Position numbers and translations under genes: made by a program. Shown here one piece after another: positions 1-7,262 of a stretch of DNA of 35,946 nt; positions within the stretch are counted from its first letter, which is position 1; each line of letters starts with the position of its first letter. Below the pieces are notes generated by a model, which did no database searches, was not told the DNA's origin, and was given only the letters and a program-made list of their open reading frames with translations. The DNA comes from an uncultured Clostridia bacterium (GTDB lineage Bacteria; Bacillota; Clostridia; Christensenellales; Borkfalkiaceae), in the NCBI GenBank assembly GCA_946540675.1, contig CAMNIW010000001.1:1-35946 (forward strand). Direction: 5' to 3'.

Positions 1-1538
1 GACATCGTGAGATTATTACCTTCTAACTTCAAATTAAGTTCAAAATAATTATCGGCGTTATCCTTATCGGCAACTCGCATAACAATATTCGCGTCATTGG
101 AAACGTACATTTCCGCAAGGAAGAAGTTGCAATCGCTCGCAGGAAGGGTTACGGGGTAATCGGTAAGAGTATAGGTAGAATTCGCAATGAGTTTTACCGT
201 TTTAACCTCAAGAGTGCTTTCTCCCGCAGGATCTTCCGTTTGTTCCTCTTCGGATATTCTCCAATCTTTCGTATCGCCTAAATACCTTAAACCTATCTTA
301 ACGTCGGAATCGCTCGTGAAACTCACATAAACGGTTTCCGCCTCGAAGCCATCGAGACCGGTAAACGTATCGGGCTGATTAAAGCAACCTATCTTGCCGC
401 TTTCGGGTTGGTATTCCCATTGTATTATCCAACCGGTAAACGTATCTTTGAGAATACCGGTACTATCCATATCGGACCAAAACGCAAGCGCGGCACTGCG
501 GTTAAGGCTTCTCAACCCATCGGCTATGCGATAAGAGTAAGAAAGCGACCCCGCCTGAACATCCATAAGGAGTTCAAAGTAATTATCCTCGTCCTCGGTA
601 TCGGTTACCTTCATAGTTACGTTTGCGGGATTAGAAACGATCATTTCCGCAAGGAAGAACGTACTGTCATTGACGGGCAGAGCTATCGGATAGTCGGTAA
701 GAGCAAAAGTTTCTCCGCTCTTAAGGTAAACGGTCTTCTTTTCGAGATGACTTTCTTCAAACGAATCGGTATCTCCGCCGGAAGAAGTTTTATCCCAGTT
801 CATCGTGTCGCCGAAATATCTCAAACCGATTCTCACGTCGATATCGCTTGTAATGCTCATAGTGACGGTTTCCGCCTCGAACCCGTCGGTAGAAATGAAT
901 GAACTGCCAACGTTGAAGCAACCGATCCTGCCACTGCCACCGTCATACTGAAGTTGCCAGATATAACCGCTGAAAACGTCCTGCGTGGTGCCACCAGAAG
1001 CCATATCTTCCCAATAGGAGAGCAAGGTCGCCATTTCTTCGCTCTCTTCACCGTCGGCTATCTGATAGGAATATTCTATCATTCCGTCGGGTCCGTCTAT
1101 TTCCTCGCCTTCCCTTTCGGCAGATCTCTTGCTTATTCTCGCTTTAAGAATAAAGTAATTATCCTCATCCTCGGTATCGGTTATTTTTATAGTAAGGTTG
1201 CACGGCCACGCGTCAATAAGCATTTCGGCAAGGAAGAAGTTGCAATCCGTGATAGGCAATTTTACAGGATAATCGGAAAGATAGAACGTTTCTCCCGCTT
1301 TGATGGATATGGTTTTGAGATTGAGTTCCGTTCTTTCAACGGGAACGTTTACGTGCTCTTCCGGTGGTTCATCCGTGCCGGAAGGATCTTCTACGGGCTC
1401 GGAAACGGGAGGTTTATCTTCACCAGCGCTTTTATCGTCTTTTTTACCACAACCCGTAACCAAACACAGTGCAGTCATGGTCAATAACAATATAAAAATA
1501 AAAATTAAGAAAAATTTATAAAATTTGTTTTTTAACAT
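1..1538 (-). CDS. Modular surface lipoprotein, 3' end beyond left edge
   Basis: The frame is open from an ATG at 1538 to the left edge, giving 512 visible residues with no stop. GGAG lies 8 nt upstream of the ATG. The N-terminus has a hydrophobic signal and a lipobox LVTGC with Cys at residue 30, followed by an acidic/Pro-rich linker, so it is an exported lipoprotein. It then carries three copies of a ~170-190-residue module; the third is cut by the window edge. Each module has the order NLKT..SIKAGET, LTDYP/LSDYP, DCNFFLAEM, ED.DNYF, F.G..IQ, IG.FN, DGFEAE and GLRYFGDT.NW. The same module makes up the neighbouring lipoprotein at 1619-3529. I do not recognise the fold; a beta-sandwich, carbohydrate-binding-like domain is a guess. 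Its place at the end of a sugar ABC operon suggests glycan capture or cell-surface display. Confidence 0.85.
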   Translation of the reverse strand, partial: MLKNKFYKFFLIFIFILLLTMTALCLVTGCGKKDDKSAGEDKPPVSEPVEDPSGTDEPPEEHVNVPVERTELNLKTISIKAGETFYLSDYPVKLPITDCNFFLAEMLIDAWPCNLTIKITDTEDEDNYFILKARISKRSAEREGEEIDGPDGMIEYSYQIADGEESEEMATLLSYWEDMASGGTTQDVFSGYIWQLQYDGGSGRIGCFNVGSSFISTDGFEAETVTMSITSDIDVRIGLRYFGDTMNWDKTSSGGDTDSFEESHLEKKTVYLKSGETFALTDYPIALPVNDSTFFLAEMIVSNPANVTMKVTDTEDEDNYFELLMDVQAGSLSYSYRIADGLRSLNRSAALAFWSDMDSTGILKDTFTGWIIQWEYQPESGKIGCFNQPDTFTGLDGFEAETVYVSFTSDSDVKIGLRYLGDTKDWRISEEEQTEDPAGESTLEVKTVKLIANSTYTLTDYPVTLPASDCNFFLAEMYVSNDANIVMRVADKDNADNYFELNLKLEGNNLTM

Positions 1539-1563
1539 TTTTATTTCTCCTGATTATTAAACA

Positions 1564-1596
1564 TTTAGTTTGGGGCAGAATCTGCCCCAAACTAAA
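1564..1596 (-). terminator. Strong intergenic hairpin between two lipoprotein genes
   Basis: The 16-nt arms TTTAGTTTGGGGCAGA and TCTGCCCCAAACTAAA form a perfect inverted repeat around one central base. It sits between the stop of the lipoprotein gene at 1619 and the next gene's ribosome binding site. On the transcribed minus strand it is followed by only a weak U-rich stretch, so it may be a partial terminator or an mRNA-stabilising stem that sets different levels for the two lipoproteins. Confidence 0.7.
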
Positions 1597-1618
1597 CGAA
1601 AGTTTTTTACGGTTTTAA

Positions 1619-3529
1619 TTATTCCGTTCTCCAATCAAGAGTATCGCCGAAGTATCTTAAACCGATATTTACAGCAGCATCGCTCGTAAAACTCACTACT
1701 ACTCCACTCGCTTCAAAACCATCGAGACCGATAAATGTATCAGGTACGTTAAACACCCCTATATTTCTGCTACTACCATTGAAAACCAACTGTATGGTCT
1801 TACCGGTAAAAACATCGGCAACGCTTCCGCCGCTGCCAACATTCTCGGCAGAAGCAAGAACCGTGGTACATTCTTTGCTCGCTTCGCCACCCGCTTTTTT
1901 GTAGGACATCGTGAGATTATTACCTTCTAACTTCAAATTAAGTTCAAAATAATTATCGGAATTATCCTTATCGGCAACTCGCATAACAATATTCGCGTTA
2001 TTGGAAACGTACATTTCCGCAAGGAAGAAGTTGCAATCGGTCGCAGGAAGGGTTACGGGGTAATCGGTAAGAGTATAGGTTGCGCCCGCTTCAAGTTTAA
2101 CGGTTTTAACTTCGAGCGTTCCTACGGGATCGGGAACTTCGGATTTGAGGTCATGATCCCAGTTGAGCGTATCGCCAAAGTATCTTAAACCTACTTTAAC
2201 GTCAACGTCACTGGAAAGGCTTACAGTTACTTTTTCCGCAGAGAAACCGTCGGTGGAAACAAAAGAACTACCTACGTTGAAGCAACCTATCTTTTCGCTG
2301 CCGCCCTTATATTCCCACTGGATTATATAACCCGTAAAGGAATCCTGAGTTGTGCCGCCGGAAGCATAATCTTCCCAATAGGCGAGTATGGTAGCCATTT
2401 CTTCGCTCTCCTCACCGCCTGCTTTCTGATAGGTGAATTCCAGCATACCATCGGGTCCGTCTATTTCCTCGCCTTCTCTTTCGGCAACTCTCTTACTGAC
2501 TTTCGCATTGATAACAAAATAGTTGTTTTCGTCAGCGACGTCGGTCACCTTCATGGTAAGATTGCAAGGCCATGAACTAACGAGCATTTCGGCAAAGAAG
2601 AAGTTGCAATCGGTCGTAGGAAGGGTTATTTCATAATCGCTCAGATTATAAGTTTCTCCGCCCTTGATACTTACGGTTTTCACGTTGAGACCGGTTGCTT
2701 CTACTTCATCGATATGCGTGGGAATTTCGGGTTCCGGATCTTCTTCGGATTTGAGGTCAAGATCCCAGTTGAGCGTATCGCCAAAGTATCTTAAACCTAC
2801 TTTAACGTCAACGTCACTGGAAAGGCTTACAGTTACTTTTTCCGCAGAGAAACCGTCGGTGGAAACAAAAGAACTACCTACGTTGAAGCAACCTATCTTT
2901 TCGCTGCCGCCCTTATATTCCCACTGGATTATATAACCCGTAAAGGAATCCTGAGTTGTGCCGCCGGAAGCATAATCTTCCCAATAGGCGAGTATGGTAG
3001 CCATTTCTTCGCTCTCCTCACCGCCTGCTTTCTGATAGGTGAATTCCAGCATACCATCGGGTCCGTCTATTTCCTCGCCTTCTCTTTCGGCAACTCTCTT
3101 ACTGACTTTCGCATTGATAACAAAATAGTTGTTTTCGTCAGCGACGTCGGTCACCTTCATGGTAAGATTGCAAGGCCATGAACTAACGAGCATTTCGGCA
3201 AAGAAGAAGTTGCAATCGGTCGTAGGAAGGGTTATTTCATAATCGCTCAGATTATAAGTTTCTCCGCCCTTGATACTTACGGTTTTCACGTTGAGACCGG
3301 TTGCTTCTACTTCATCGATATGCGTGGGGATTTCGGGTTTCGGATCTTCTTCGGAATTGCCACCCTCTTCGGAAGGGTTATCAGAAGTTTTGTCCCCAGA
3401 AGTATCGGATTGATGCGTGTTGCTTCCAGATTCGTCTTGGGTAGGTGCTTTATCGCAGCCTACGCCGAAACACATTACCATCACGACCATTACCGCGATA
3501 ATAGCCAACAAAATTTTGTGTTTTGCCAT
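1619..3529 (-). CDS. Modular surface lipoprotein with duplicated module
   Basis: A 636-residue exported lipoprotein: signal peptide with lipobox FGVGC (Cys 25), a Ser/Asp/Glu-rich linker to about residue 70, then three modules. Modules 1 and 2 (202 residues each) are almost identical; module 3 (about residues 455-636) is shorter and diverged. Every module keeps the signatures NVKTVSIKGGET, LSDY, DCNFF.AEM, NYF, TGY/K.IQ, KIG.FNV, STDGF and GLRYFGDTL.W. GGGAGAG precedes the ATG at a normal distance. The gene lies 3' of two ABC permeases, after hairpins in the 93-nt gap, and before a paralogous lipoprotein. No catalytic signature is visible. A carbohydrate-binding role is inferred only from context; a structural surface-layer role is the main alternative. 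Confidence 0.85.
   Translation of the reverse strand: MAKHKILLAIIAVMVVMVMCFGVGCDKAPTQDESGSNTHQSDTSGDKTSDNPSEEGGNSEEDPKPEIPTHIDEVEATGLNVKTVSIKGGETYNLSDYEITLPTTDCNFFFAEMLVSSWPCNLTMKVTDVADENNYFVINAKVSKRVAEREGEEIDGPDGMLEFTYQKAGGEESEEMATILAYWEDYASGGTTQDSFTGYIIQWEYKGGSEKIGCFNVGSSFVSTDGFSAEKVTVSLSSDVDVKVGLRYFGDTLNWDLDLKSEEDPEPEIPTHIDEVEATGLNVKTVSIKGGETYNLSDYEITLPTTDCNFFFAEMLVSSWPCNLTMKVTDVADENNYFVINAKVSKRVAEREGEEIDGPDGMLEFTYQKAGGEESEEMATILAYWEDYASGGTTQDSFTGYIIQWEYKGGSEKIGCFNVGSSFVSTDGFSAEKVTVSLSSDVDVKVGLRYFGDTLNWDHDLKSEVPDPVGTLEVKTVKLEAGATYTLTDYPVTLPATDCNFFLAEMYVSNNANIVMRVADKDNSDNYFELNLKLEGNNLTMSYKKAGGEASKECTTVLASAENVGSGGSVADVFTGKTIQLVFNGSSRNIGVFNVPDTFIGLDGFEASGVVVSFTSDAAVNIGLRYFGDTLDWRTE
2138..3349. 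repeat. 606-bp near-perfect tandem duplication
   Basis: Two head-to-tail copies (about 2138-2743 and 2744-3349) with a period of 606 bp (202 codons). I see only three substitutions, near 2154/2760, 2723/3329 and 2735/3341. The copies are in frame within the lipoprotein gene, so each adds one whole module. The near-identity indicates a recent duplication or continuing gene conversion, and suggests copy number may vary between strains. Confidence 0.9.
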
Positions 3530-3553
3530 ATTTTCTCTCCCTTTTATTTTATT

Positions 3554-3569
3554 TTTAGCATATGCTAAA
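3554..3569. other. Perfect 16-bp palindrome in permease-lipoprotein gap
   Basis: TTTAGCATATGCTAAA lies upstream of the lipoprotein start at 3529. A second hairpin, AACCGT/ACGGTT (3592-3612), sits nearer the permease stop. Either an mRNA processing/stability element or a protein site; neither has a good U-tract on the minus strand. Confidence 0.45.
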
Positions 3570-3622
3570 CACCTTATTGAGCGGCATCTTTAACCGTGAT
3601 ACCGAAACGGTTTTTTATTTTA

Positions 3623-4504
3623 TCAGCCCTTTACTCCGCCGATATTTACGGTGAACAATATTTTCTTTCTGAAAATAACGAACAGTGCTAAGATCGGTGC
3701 GACCACGAGCGTTGTGCCCGCCATATGAATGGGCGGATAAGCCAAACCTTCCGTACCGCTTATCGACATATAATATATGCCGTAAGAAAGCGTTACTTTG
3801 GTAGGCATATATAGATACGGTACCTGATAATCGTTCCATATGGAAATGAAATTAAGCAACGCCACAAGGAAGAACGTGGCGGACGCGAGCGGAAAAGCGA
3901 TACGCGTCATCAATGTGAAGTGAGACGCCCCGTCTATCTCCGCCGCTTCGTAATAATCTTTCGGTATACCTTTGAACACCGCGTAATATACGAGATACCA
4001 CATTCCGAGGAAACTCGCTTTCATAATAAACAGACCTATAAACTTATCGTATAAGTGCAGCCCGCGGAGTATCTGCATTTCGGATGATTGCGCGCCGACT
4101 ATGGGCAAAGCCATCGTCACCACTACGAAATTATATATCACCGTACTCAATTTGCCGGGAAATCTACACGTCAAATACGCCACGAGCATCGGGGTTATCG
4201 CCGCCAAAAGTGACGAAACCGAAACGTAATACACAGAGTTGAACAGTTGCTGTTCAAAAGGTATCTCGTACATAAGTCCGTCCGCAGGATTATTTATAGG
4301 CACGCGGAAATTCCTGAACACTATATCATAGTTTTCAAACGTGAACGGGTGTGGTAAACCGAGAACGTTCAGCCTGAATTCATCAACGCTTTTGAGTGAT
4401 GTGAGCAAAGCCCAGAACATAAGCAAAAGTATCGATAAACTATATAAGACAATGAACACCGTGACAAAAATATTGAACGCATTTATTTGTAATTTCTTTT
4501 TCAT
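3623..4504 (-). CDS. Carbohydrate ABC transporter permease (MalG/LplC type)
   Basis: A 293-residue integral membrane protein of the binding-protein-dependent sugar importer family. It has about six hydrophobic segments and the cytoplasmic EAA loop (EAAEIDGAS, near residue 185) that contacts the ATPase. The C-terminus ...NIGGVKG is typical of LplC/MalG-type proteins. It starts 3 nt after the stop of the partner permease, so the two are translationally linked. No ATPase gene is in the operon; such importers commonly share a distant MsmK/UgpC-type ATPase. The substrate is inferred to be a rhamnose-containing oligosaccharide from the GH78 gene in the same operon. Confidence 0.93.
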   Translation of the reverse strand: MKKKLQINAFNIFVTVFIVLYSLSILLLMFWALLTSLKSVDEFRLNVLGLPHPFTFENYDIVFRNFRVPINNPADGLMYEIPFEQQLFNSVYYVSVSSLLAAITPMLVAYLTCRFPGKLSTVIYNFVVVTMALPIVGAQSSEMQILRGLHLYDKFIGLFIMKASFLGMWYLVYYAVFKGIPKDYYEAAEIDGASHFTLMTRIAFPLASATFFLVALLNFISIWNDYQVPYLYMPTKVTLSYGIYYMSISGTEGLAYPPIHMAGTTLVVAPILALFVIFRKKILFTVNIGGVKG

Positions 4505-4507
4505 AAG

Positions 4508-5422
4508 TCACGTCTCCTTCGGCCCCACTTTTTCGAGTAATTTCTTTAAGCCGATCGTTAAGGGCACTATAACTATAGTCATAAGAACGCCGAGTGCGGA
4601 AAGATACGGGAAATCCGCCATCGTTTCTGCCTTCGATACTTCGGCATAAAAATAATACCCCATAGTCCACAATCTCGGTGGAGCGCTCCTTGAATAAAAA
4701 CTGAACAAATTCATCTGATTAGTGAAAATTATAGCAAGCCCCGATATGATGAACACCACGAGCGTGGAATATATCCCCGGAAGCACTATATGCCATAATT
4801 CGCTCCGCCAATTAACGCCGTCTATCTTACCTGCGTCGAAAAGCGCGGGATCGATGCTCTTTATCGCGCCGGTAAACATTATTACCTGCGGACCGAATCC
4901 CGTCCACACGTTAAAGAAGAGTATAGTACCAAGCGTAGTATCGTAATTCGATAAAAGCCCCTCTACTTCCTTATGGAAAAATGTTTCCATTATCGCAGGA
5001 TAAGCTCGTTCGCAGAAGTATTTATACATAATAACGAACGTTACCGTGGATACTATAGACGGTAAATACAACATTACCTGATAAAAGTTCGATCCGCGCG
5101 GTCCTTTACTTAAAAAGTATGCCACCATAACGGCTATCGGAAAGCCCAAAAGCCACAGCAGAGCAAACAGAAGCAAAGCGTTCTTTACCGCCGTATACAC
5201 GATGGGTTGCGTTTTTATATCTTCAAACACTTTTTCGAAATTACTGAACCCCGCAAAAGAAAAAGAATTCGTGAAAATATCATATTTTCTCACAGAAAGA
5301 ATAACGGAGTTAATATTAACGTAAACGTAAAACACAGCGACCTGCATTAAAGGTATAAACAACATCAAGTAATAAAACCAACGCTTTTTTAGGTGTTTTA
5401 CAAATTTATCCGTAAGTTTCAT
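4508..5422 (-). CDS. Carbohydrate ABC transporter permease (MalF/LplB type)
   Basis: A 304-residue permease, partner of the product at 3623-4504. It begins with a basic cytoplasmic segment and a hydrophobic helix (YYLMLFIPLMQVAVFYVYV), has six predicted membrane segments, and an EAA-like loop FDAGKIDGVNW near residue 196. The length fits LplB/UgpA proteins. It lies 20 nt downstream of the binding-protein gene, forming the classical binding protein-LplB-LplC triad. Confidence 0.93.
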   Translation of the reverse strand: MKLTDKFVKHLKKRWFYYLMLFIPLMQVAVFYVYVNINSVILSVRKYDIFTNSFSFAGFSNFEKVFEDIKTQPIVYTAVKNALLLFALLWLLGFPIAVMVAYFLSKGPRGSNFYQVMLYLPSIVSTVTFVIMYKYFCERAYPAIMETFFHKEVEGLLSNYDTTLGTILFFNVWTGFGPQVIMFTGAIKSIDPALFDAGKIDGVNWRSELWHIVLPGIYSTLVVFIISGLAIIFTNQMNLFSFYSRSAPPRLWTMGYYFYAEVSKAETMADFPYLSALGVLMTIVIVPLTIGLKKLLEKVGPKET

Positions 5423-5442
5423 AATAAACGAGCCTTTATAAT

Positions 5443-7170
5443 TTATTTATTGAAATATTCTCCGTATTGCTGCGTCCACGATTCCGGCGAGATCCAGCCG
5501 CCTTCGAAATATTGACGTGCGGTAACACTTGTGCCCTTCATGGCGTCATAAGGCGTATTTTCCGTAGCACCGCCGATAACCGTATCGTAAAGGCCGGGAT
5601 TCATATGTTTTTGGTTATATATGTCGATAATATTATCCGTATAAGGATACAAAACTCTCGCTCTTGATCTTATTTCAGCCACACTTTGTGCGTATTTGCA
5701 AAGGTCGGCGTATTCGCTATCGGTAAATTCGTACTTAACACCCCTGAACATTTTAGTTGTTCTCGTAAAAAGTTTGAGCATCTCGTCGGTATAGCAGAAC
5801 TGGAGGAACAATTTCGCAAGTTTTTCGGTAGGTTTGCCCTTAAGGTCTGCGTTAAGGAAACCGAAAGTACGGAGTTCATCAAGCAGAACGGGCTGTCTGC
5901 CGTGTCCTTCCGTTACGGAGCCGCTCACCTGAACCGGCATAGGCATCCAGGCGAAGTCCCTATTCACAGCCGCTTCCTTATACTTCTTTTCTGAACGTTT
6001 AAACGCGTCACTTGCCTCGTTATACCAATAACAGCCGTCAACATACATCGCAATGGGATTGTTTTCGAGGTCGGAATAAATAAATTCGGTTTGTGCGTCG
6101 AGATGGGATAAAACGCCCGTCATCTTTTTTGACCAAGCCTTCTCATCTATAAGCGTGCGCATTATTTCGTATGCGTAATACATACCGTAATCCTGCATCA
6201 TATAATAAGAATTGCTCATAGTTATGGTTTTCTTTTCGATGATAGGCGTGCCTTCGGAATTGAAACCGGTTATGATATTCGCACTTGTATCCACGTCGGT
6301 CGTTTTGGCTATCGTATCCTCGCCGTAACTGAAATTGAGCATAAACTCGTCATAACCGACCAAATTAGAATAAATTGCGGTTATTAGTTTGTTAGTCATA
6401 ACGGTATAAGCACCGCTGGTTAAGATGGGCGTAACATTAAGCGCCTTCATCCTTTTAATAAGAGTAACGAATTCTTCCAGAGAGGAAGGAAGTCCGTCGT
6501 CGCTGGTATTCCTTACACCGTCCGGTCCGACGGTCTTTTGCGAGTCAACATTGGTCCAGCCGCCGCCCTCCGCAAAATACAATTCGTAATCTCTGAAAAC
6601 TTTCCTGTCATAAGTTACGCCGGGCCAACTCTCGTAATTCGGCAAAGCGTAATAACCGCCCTTTACCGCTTTATAAGAATATTTCTGGTTTTCAACGAGT
6701 TTATCTTCGATAGAGCCTGTTTCCACGCCGTTCGTTATCTCCGAAAGGCTTTCGGTAACTATATCGGTTATATCGAGAAACTCTCCCCTCGTTATGAAAT
6801 CGTGGAAGTTTACACCTTCGCTAAACGCTATATCGTAATTCGTTCCCTTTATGTTTCCGAGAGTGCTTTTACCGGGAGAAACCTTGATCTCAACGCCTTT
6901 TTTGCCTTCTTCAAAAGAGGTTTCGGCATATTTCGCTTCAAAGGCGTCCGCCGTTGCGTAAAGCCATTCCGTACCTACGCCGCCATTATAGTTAAAAACA
7001 TATAACTGCGATTTATCTTTGTCGATCTCCTGCGTCGTGTGATTGCCGCCTCCGCTTCCGGTATTATTTTCGACAGGAATGTTACCTCTACAACCAACCG
7101 TCGAAAAAGACAACAAAAAAAACAGTAAGAGTGCCACAATCTTTTTTAAAAGTGTTTTCGTTTTACTCAT
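5443..7170 (-). CDS. Sugar-binding lipoprotein of ABC importer
   Basis: Extracellular solute-binding protein of the large (~550-580 residue) family 1 type used by oligosaccharide importers. The start is set at 7170 (MSKTKTLLKK, 575 aa). An ATG 15 nt upstream overlaps the GGAGG at 7178-7182, which is correctly spaced 7-8 nt from the chosen ATG. A signal peptide ends in the lipobox STVGC (Cys 27), followed by a Gly/Asn-rich linker and a mature region beginning LYVFNYNGGVGTEW. The mature protein is rich in Trp, Tyr and Asp, as expected for sugar binding. It is the first gene of the transporter triad and follows the rhamnosidase by 92 nt, where a second promoter may lie. Confidence 0.92.
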   Translation of the reverse strand: MSKTKTLLKKIVALLLFFLLSFSTVGCRGNIPVENNTGSGGGNHTTQEIDKDKSQLYVFNYNGGVGTEWLYATADAFEAKYAETSFEEGKKGVEIKVSPGKSTLGNIKGTNYDIAFSEGVNFHDFITRGEFLDITDIVTESLSEITNGVETGSIEDKLVENQKYSYKAVKGGYYALPNYESWPGVTYDRKVFRDYELYFAEGGGWTNVDSQKTVGPDGVRNTSDDGLPSSLEEFVTLIKRMKALNVTPILTSGAYTVMTNKLITAIYSNLVGYDEFMLNFSYGEDTIAKTTDVDTSANIITGFNSEGTPIIEKKTITMSNSYYMMQDYGMYYAYEIMRTLIDEKAWSKKMTGVLSHLDAQTEFIYSDLENNPIAMYVDGCYWYNEASDAFKRSEKKYKEAAVNRDFAWMPMPVQVSGSVTEGHGRQPVLLDELRTFGFLNADLKGKPTEKLAKLFLQFCYTDEMLKLFTRTTKMFRGVKYEFTDSEYADLCKYAQSVAEIRSRARVLYPYTDNIIDIYNQKHMNPGLYDTVIGGATENTPYDAMKGTSVTARQYFEGGWISPESWTQQYGEYFNK

Positions 7171-7187
7171 TTTTTTATCCTCCATTT

Positions 7188-7221
7188 ATTTTATCTTATC
7201 ACAAGTTTTTCTACAAAACAA
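7188..7221 (-). promoter_or_regulatory. Possible internal promoter before the binding-protein gene
   Basis: On the minus strand two overlapping readings fit: TTGTAG-17 nt-TAAAAT and TTGTTT-17 nt-TAAGAT, just upstream of the GGAGG of the binding-protein gene. An extra promoter here would let the importer be made in excess over the enzymes. The region is AT-rich, so a chance match is possible. Confidence 0.35.
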
Positions 7222-7262
7222 CATCTAATATAGACAACTTTTTTCCGTTCTATGGCTACATA

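Noticed and set aside
2138..3349. Insertion sequence as cause of the 606-bp repeat
   Set aside because: The repeat is wholly in frame, codes one protein module and has no transposase or terminal inverted repeats.
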